From the NCBI GenBank assembly GCA_045651205.1, contig JAZRSA010000009.1, forward strand, positions 1 through 35,619: a stretch of 35,619 bases of DNA, read 5' to 3'. Both the position numbers and the translations under genes were made by a program. Origin of the DNA: UMGS1649 sp045651205 (lineage in GTDB: Bacteria; Bacillota; Clostridia; TANB77; CAG-465). Of the stretch, positions 32,641 through 35,619 are shown in pieces. Below the pieces are notes generated by a model. It saw only the letters and a list, made by a program, of their open reading frames with translations. It was not told the DNA's origin and ran no database searches. The stretch's first letter is position 1; each line of letters starts with the position of its first letter.

Positions 32641-34108
32641 TTTTGCTTTTAGCATTTCTTGAAAGCTTAACAGCGGTTTTTACAACTTCATATCCGCCAT
32701 CATAAATCTTAATTTTATTAGCTTTAATAATATTGTCACACATAGCAATAATATTTGTTTTTTCGGTAACAAGCATTTCAGCCATATTAGTTGCTTGTGA
32801 AAATGTTCTACATTCAATAGTGCCATCACCAATTTCTGCTGAACGTAATGCACCATAAGCTTCATGGGCGCCAACTCTTCTAATAAGAAGCTTTGGAACA
32901 GGGTAGAATGCAAGTTCACTTGGTTTAGTTACCATTACATCGCATTCACGCATTAAAAGGTTAGTAGAATATACAGCTGCGAATATATCACTGTGTAAAA
33001 ATACATGTAGTCCCTTTAAATCTTCGTCAAGAGACGCTTTGGCTGCAAATTCAGCTGTTTTATTAAAGTCATCTGGATGAAGTGTTATTGAATCCATAAA
33101 GTTAGGGATCCTTTTTGATAGCTTTTCTAAAACATCTTTATGGTCGCCTAGATTTAAGAATATAGTAGCAGTTCCACCTTTTACTCTAGGTAGTAAATGA
33201 GTGATAATCTTTTCAATCATTTCAAGACCTGCACCAGCTCCACCAACTGGAATTAAAAACCTTACAGGTTTTCTACTTATCATTCTTTCCATTCTTCTTT
33301 TGCAATCATGATTAATATTAGAAACTATTTCGTGATCTACATAATGACCAGCAAGAACAATATCTTTAGAAGGCATTCTTTTAATTTCACCTTCGTGCAT
33401 TTCATTTAGAGTTTTATATCCTAAATATGAAGAAGGAGTTTGTACTGTGTGAACAGAACCTTCTGCTAAATGAAGTGTCATCGGTAAGTTATCAGGGATA
33501 ACATTTACAACGCATTTCATACCGGCATGTACTGCTGCTTGCGCAGGCCAAGAATGTGTTGCGATGAATGGTAAGTTCTTATCTAAATCTTGGTATGCTC
33601 TTGTCATAAGTTCGCTGTTCTTTTGGTCAACTGCATTACGAGAAAGCTTCTTATACATATTCTTACTACCAGGTTCCCAAAGTAGTTTATCAAAAAGAGG
33701 AAATCTTTGAGATAACCTTGAACCTAATGAGTATAAATCATTAAGATAAGATATAACTTTACCGCCGGTTGTATCTTCAAATGAATTTAAATCTAACCAG
33801 TACGGAGTAAATCCAAGAGAGTGAGCACATGATGCTATTGCAAGAGCTATTCTATAGTGACCAAATCCCATACGAATATTACCAATAATAACAGGACGAG
33901 GACCAAGCTCTAATGCTTTTTCTGAGCGGACTAGGTTTTGTATTTTAAAGTATCTTGTTACAATAGGATTCGGTACAGCTTTTAAGTGATAGATTTGCTT
34001 TGTATCATCACCATATTTAAGTACAAAACGGCGCTTGCTATTTGCAGCACGTTTATAGTCTGTTTTTTTAATTTCGTTTCCAAATATCTTTTTAGAACGA
34101 TCAATCAT
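32636..34108 (-). CDS. GT-B-fold glycosyltransferase-like protein, specificity unknown
   Basis: 490 residues, soluble. After a basic N-terminal extension of ~70 residues, the segment GNIRMGFGHYRIALAIAS (76-93) has the glycine-rich loop and GHxRIA pattern of MurG/MGDG-synthase-type GT-B enzymes. Further support comes from a second Rossmann-like half starting VRFLIPVGGAGAGLEMI (near residue 286) and the donor-site-like VTKPSELAFYPVPKLLI. The conserved C-terminal acidic residues of diacylglycerol glucosyltransferases cannot be placed with certainty. Start at base 34108 on the minus strand, with AAGGAG about 10 bases upstream. It has its own promoter, divergent from rlmB, and no neighbouring lipid or cell-wall genes on its strand. 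A glycolipid or cell-envelope glycosyltransferase is the best guess; no exact family was recognised. Confidence 0.6.
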   Translation of the reverse strand: MIDRSKKIFGNEIKKTDYKRAANSKRRFVLKYGDDTKQIYHLKAVPNPIVTRYFKIQNLVRSEKALELGPRPVIIGNIRMGFGHYRIALAIASCAHSLGFTPYWLDLNSFEDTTGGKVISYLNDLYSLGSRLSQRFPLFDKLLWEPGSKNMYKKLSRNAVDQKNSELMTRAYQDLDKNLPFIATHSWPAQAAVHAGMKCVVNVIPDNLPMTLHLAEGSVHTVQTPSSYLGYKTLNEMHEGEIKRMPSKDIVLAGHYVDHEIVSNINHDCKRRMERMISRKPVRFLIPVGGAGAGLEMIEKIITHLLPRVKGGTATIFLNLGDHKDVLEKLSKRIPNFMDSITLHPDDFNKTAEFAAKASLDEDLKGLHVFLHSDIFAAVYSTNLLMRECDVMVTKPSELAFYPVPKLLIRRVGAHEAYGALRSAEIGDGTIECRTFSQATNMAEMLVTEKTNIIAMCDNIIKANKIKIYDGGYEVVKTAVKLSRNAKSKK

Positions 34109-34148
34109 AATATTTTTCTCCTTAGTATTAATATTAATATTTTCTTAT

Positions 34149-34177
34149 ATAATATCATATGTAATTTTTTATTACAA
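34149..34177 (-). promoter_or_regulatory. Promoter of the GT-B-like gene
   Basis: On the minus strand TTGTAA (34172-34177) and TATTAT (34149-34154), spaced 17 bases. Confidence 0.6.
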
Positions 34178-34210
34178 TAAGATACAAAGTTCTTTCTTAA
34201 TATACATAAA

Positions 34211-34239
34211 TTGACATAAATCTTGACTAATTTTATAAT
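34211..34239 (+). promoter_or_regulatory. Consensus promoter of rlmB
   Basis: TTGACA at 34211-34216 and TATAAT at 34234-34239, 17 bases apart: a perfect match. It is divergent from the GT-B-like gene's promoter. Confidence 0.92.
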
Positions 34240-34273
34240 GTGATATACAATTAATATGTTATTTGGAGGAATT

Positions 34274-35017
34274 ATGGGATTAATATATGGAGTAAATCCA
34301 GTAAAAGAAGCAATAGAATCTGGAAAAACAATAAATAAATTATACGGCTCAAAAGGAAGTAAAGAAGTATACGAGCTTTTAAAACTTGCTAAGTCTAAAG
34401 GAATAGTAACTGTAGAAGCAGATAAGATAAAACTAGATAAGATGATAACTACTGAAGGAGAGAAATTAAAAAACTCACAAGGTATAGTTGCTTCTGTTAC
34501 AGATTATGAATATTATGAAATAGAAGATATATTAGAATATGCAAATAGTAAAGGTGAAAAACCATTTGTACTTATATTAGATAAGATAGAAGATCCACAC
34601 AATCTTGGAGCTATAATACGTAGCGCAGAATGTATGGGAGTACATGGTATAGTAATACAAAAAAGAAATGCATGTCAAATTACAGATGTAGTAGAAAAAA
34701 CTGCAGCGGGTGCTGTTAATTATATGAGAGTTGCAAGAGTAACTAATATAACAAGAGCGATAGAAGAATTAAAAGAAGCAGGGCTATGGATATATGGTTT
34801 AGATATGGAAGGTGCTACTACTATATATGAAACAGATTTAACTGGAGCTATAGGAATAGTAGTTGGTAATGAAGGCGACGGAATATCTAGACTAGTTAGA
34901 GATAACTGTGATGGTATAATAAAGATACCTATGGTTGGTAAAACAGAGTCTTTAAATGCTTCTGTAAGTGCAGCTATAACTATATATGAAATAAAGAGAC
35001 AAATGGATAAAAAGTAA
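34274..35017 (+). CDS. rlmB: 23S rRNA (guanosine2251-2'-O)-methyltransferase RlmB (TrmH family)
   Basis: 247-residue SPOUT methyltransferase, 2'-O-methylating a guanosine in the peptidyl-transferase region of 23S rRNA. An N-terminal L30e-like substrate-binding domain (YGVNPVKEAIESGKTINKLY) is followed by the knotted catalytic domain with motif 1 NLGAIIRSAECMG, motif 2 GIVVGNEGDGISRLV and motif 3 IKIPMVGKTESLNASVSAAI. Start at ATG 34274 behind GGAGGA; the in-frame ATG at 34256 has no site. Length is normal. In many Bacillota rlmB lies in the cysS-mrnC operon; here it is alone, next to an rRNA operon. The exact target base rests on family assignment. Confidence 0.92.
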   Translation: MGLIYGVNPVKEAIESGKTINKLYGSKGSKEVYELLKLAKSKGIVTVEADKIKLDKMITTEGEKLKNSQGIVASVTDYEYYEIEDILEYANSKGEKPFVLILDKIEDPHNLGAIIRSAECMGVHGIVIQKRNACQITDVVEKTAAGAVNYMRVARVTNITRAIEELKEAGLWIYGLDMEGATTIYETDLTGAIGIVVGNEGDGISRLVRDNCDGIIKIPMVGKTESLNASVSAAITIYEIKRQMDKK

Positions 35018-35039
35018 CATATAATATAGCATATATAAT

Positions 35040-35076
35040 AAGGATGATTTTTATGTAAAAATTGTCCTTATTTTTA
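35040..35076 (+). terminator. Intrinsic terminator of rlmB
   Basis: 13-bp stem 35040-35052 with 35057-35069 (two G-T pairs), loop ATGT, followed by A and five T. Confidence 0.85.
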
Positions 35077-35123
35077 TATGAAAAAGAAAAACAAAATTTT
35101 GTAACATTTTTGTAACATTTTTG

Positions 35124-35152
35124 TTGACAAATTTGAAAGTGAGAGTTATAAT
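35124..35152 (+). promoter_or_regulatory. rRNA-region promoter P1
   Basis: TTGACA (35124-35129), 17 bases, TATAAT (35147-35152): perfect consensus. The upstream stretch 35096-35119 repeats TTTTGTAACAT twice, which may be an UP-element-like or regulator site. Confidence 0.9.
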
Positions 35153-35203
35153 AATAATGGTGATGCTACTACAGCATTACATAACATATGATAAATAAGC
35201 AAA

Positions 35204-35239
35204 TAACTACATATTAGAGCATAATGGTAGTTACTTTTT
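35204..35239 (+). terminator. Terminator-like hairpin between the two rRNA-region promoters
   Basis: TAACTAC (35204-35210) pairs with GTAGTTA (35227-35233), with an inner ATTA/TAAT extension around GAGCA, followed by C and six T. It lies about 50 bases after the expected P1 start and 110 bases before P2. Confidence 0.65.
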
Positions 35240-35346
35240 TATTCTAAAAACGAATAAAATTATTTACATAAAAATGTAATAAAAATCACCTTTTAACACG
35301 AACGAAAAAATAAAATAAAAATTTTAGAAAAAATATGATTTTTTTG

Positions 35347-35375
35347 TTGACAAATATAAATTGCTGTGTTAGAAT
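35347..35375 (+). promoter_or_regulatory. rRNA promoter P2
   Basis: TTGACA (35347-35352), 17 bases, TAGAAT (35370-35375). The sequence TTTTTGTTGACAAAT is shared with P1. About 150 bases of leader follow before 16S, including the hairpin GTTATG-GAAAA-CATAAC near 35446. Confidence 0.88.
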
Positions 35376-35534
35376 AAGTCTTGTCGCTAACGAGTGACAA
35401 AAGCACATTGAAAAATAAAGAGTAAAACAAGCCAAGTAAAGATGGGGTTATGGAAAACATAACAACCACGTTAATTTTAAAAAGTTTTTTAAACAAAGTA
35501 ATTAAGAGATAGCTAACGTTATCTTGAGAGAATT

Positions 35535-35619
35535 TAAGACAAGAGTTTGATTCTGGCTCAGGATGAACGCTGGCGGCGCACTTAAGACATGCAAGTCGAA
35601 CGAAAATACAATGTACAGA
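35535..35619 (+). rRNA. rrs: 16S ribosomal RNA, 5' end only
   Basis: The universal 5' segment AGAGTTTGATTCTGGCTCAG begins at 35542, followed by GATGAACGCTGGCGGCGCA and ACATGCAAGTCGAACG. By alignment to the usual numbering, base 1 is near 35535. The gene runs off the window. Confidence 0.97.

Noticed and set aside
33986..34180. 64-codon plus-strand frame across the start of the GT-B-like gene
   Set aside because: It overlaps the minus-strand gene's start and promoter, has no ribosome binding site and encodes low-complexity hydrophobic residues.

Overview
The window is an AT-rich (roughly 30% GC by eye) bacterial chromosome segment. It has strong AGGAGG-type ribosome binding sites, AGA-dominated arginine codons, a T-box riboswitch, an apparently type-A RNase P RNA and intrinsic terminators after most transcription units. 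Together with the start of a 16S rRNA gene at the right edge, this points to a member of the Bacillota, most likely an uncultured gut-type Clostridia lineage. That placement is inference; the 85 bases of 16S are too few to name a taxon.

Layout from left to right. (1) 3-4017: an O-antigen ligase/O-oligosaccharyltransferase-like membrane protein, cut by the window edge, followed by a prepilin-like protein ending in BspA-type leucine-rich repeats. (2) 4101-8582: a housekeeping operon, trmN6-rsmI-rnhB, with a Cu(+) P-type ATPase at its end. (3) 8615-11343: rpmF on its own consensus promoter, then an RluA-type pseudouridine synthase, prfB (without the usual programmed frameshift) and two small unknown genes. 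(4) 11448-15869: a two-gene surface unit, an N-terminally anchored InlB/Flg_new-repeat protein and a large secreted beta-helix protein with a nearly identical 630-bp tandem duplication. (5) 15982-18887: uvrA. (6) 19058-21247: a probable inactive relative of gluzincin peptidases, rnpB, and a small membrane protein with an FN3-like ectodomain. (7) 21259-24378: a T-box (specifier GAC, TGGC acceptor-pairing site) controlling aspS, then gpsA. (8) 24442-24774 (-): an orphan gene with unusual codons. (9) 24908-26761: lepA. (10) 26874-32588: a 1481-residue subtilase with LRR_5, MBG/YDG-like and dockerin domains, translationally close to a membrane-anchored Ig/cadherin-like protein. (11) 32636-34108 (-): a GT-B-like glycosyltransferase. 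(12) 34211-35017: rlmB. (13) 35124-35619: rRNA promoter region with two TTGACA promoters separated by a terminator-like hairpin, then the 5' end of 16S rRNA.

The conserved genes serve translation and rRNA/tRNA modification (trmN6, rsmI, rluA-type, rpmF, prfB, aspS, lepA, rlmB, rnpB, 16S), DNA maintenance (uvrA, rnhB) and lipid precursor supply (gpsA). Between them sit several cell-surface modules: the glycosyl-ligase/pilin pair, the InlB-repeat/beta-helix pair, and the dockerin-subtilase/membrane Ig pair. These surface pairs, the degenerate peptidase and the hairpin between the rRNA promoters are the parts most worth a second look. No CRISPR array, transposase, phage gene or attachment site was recognised.
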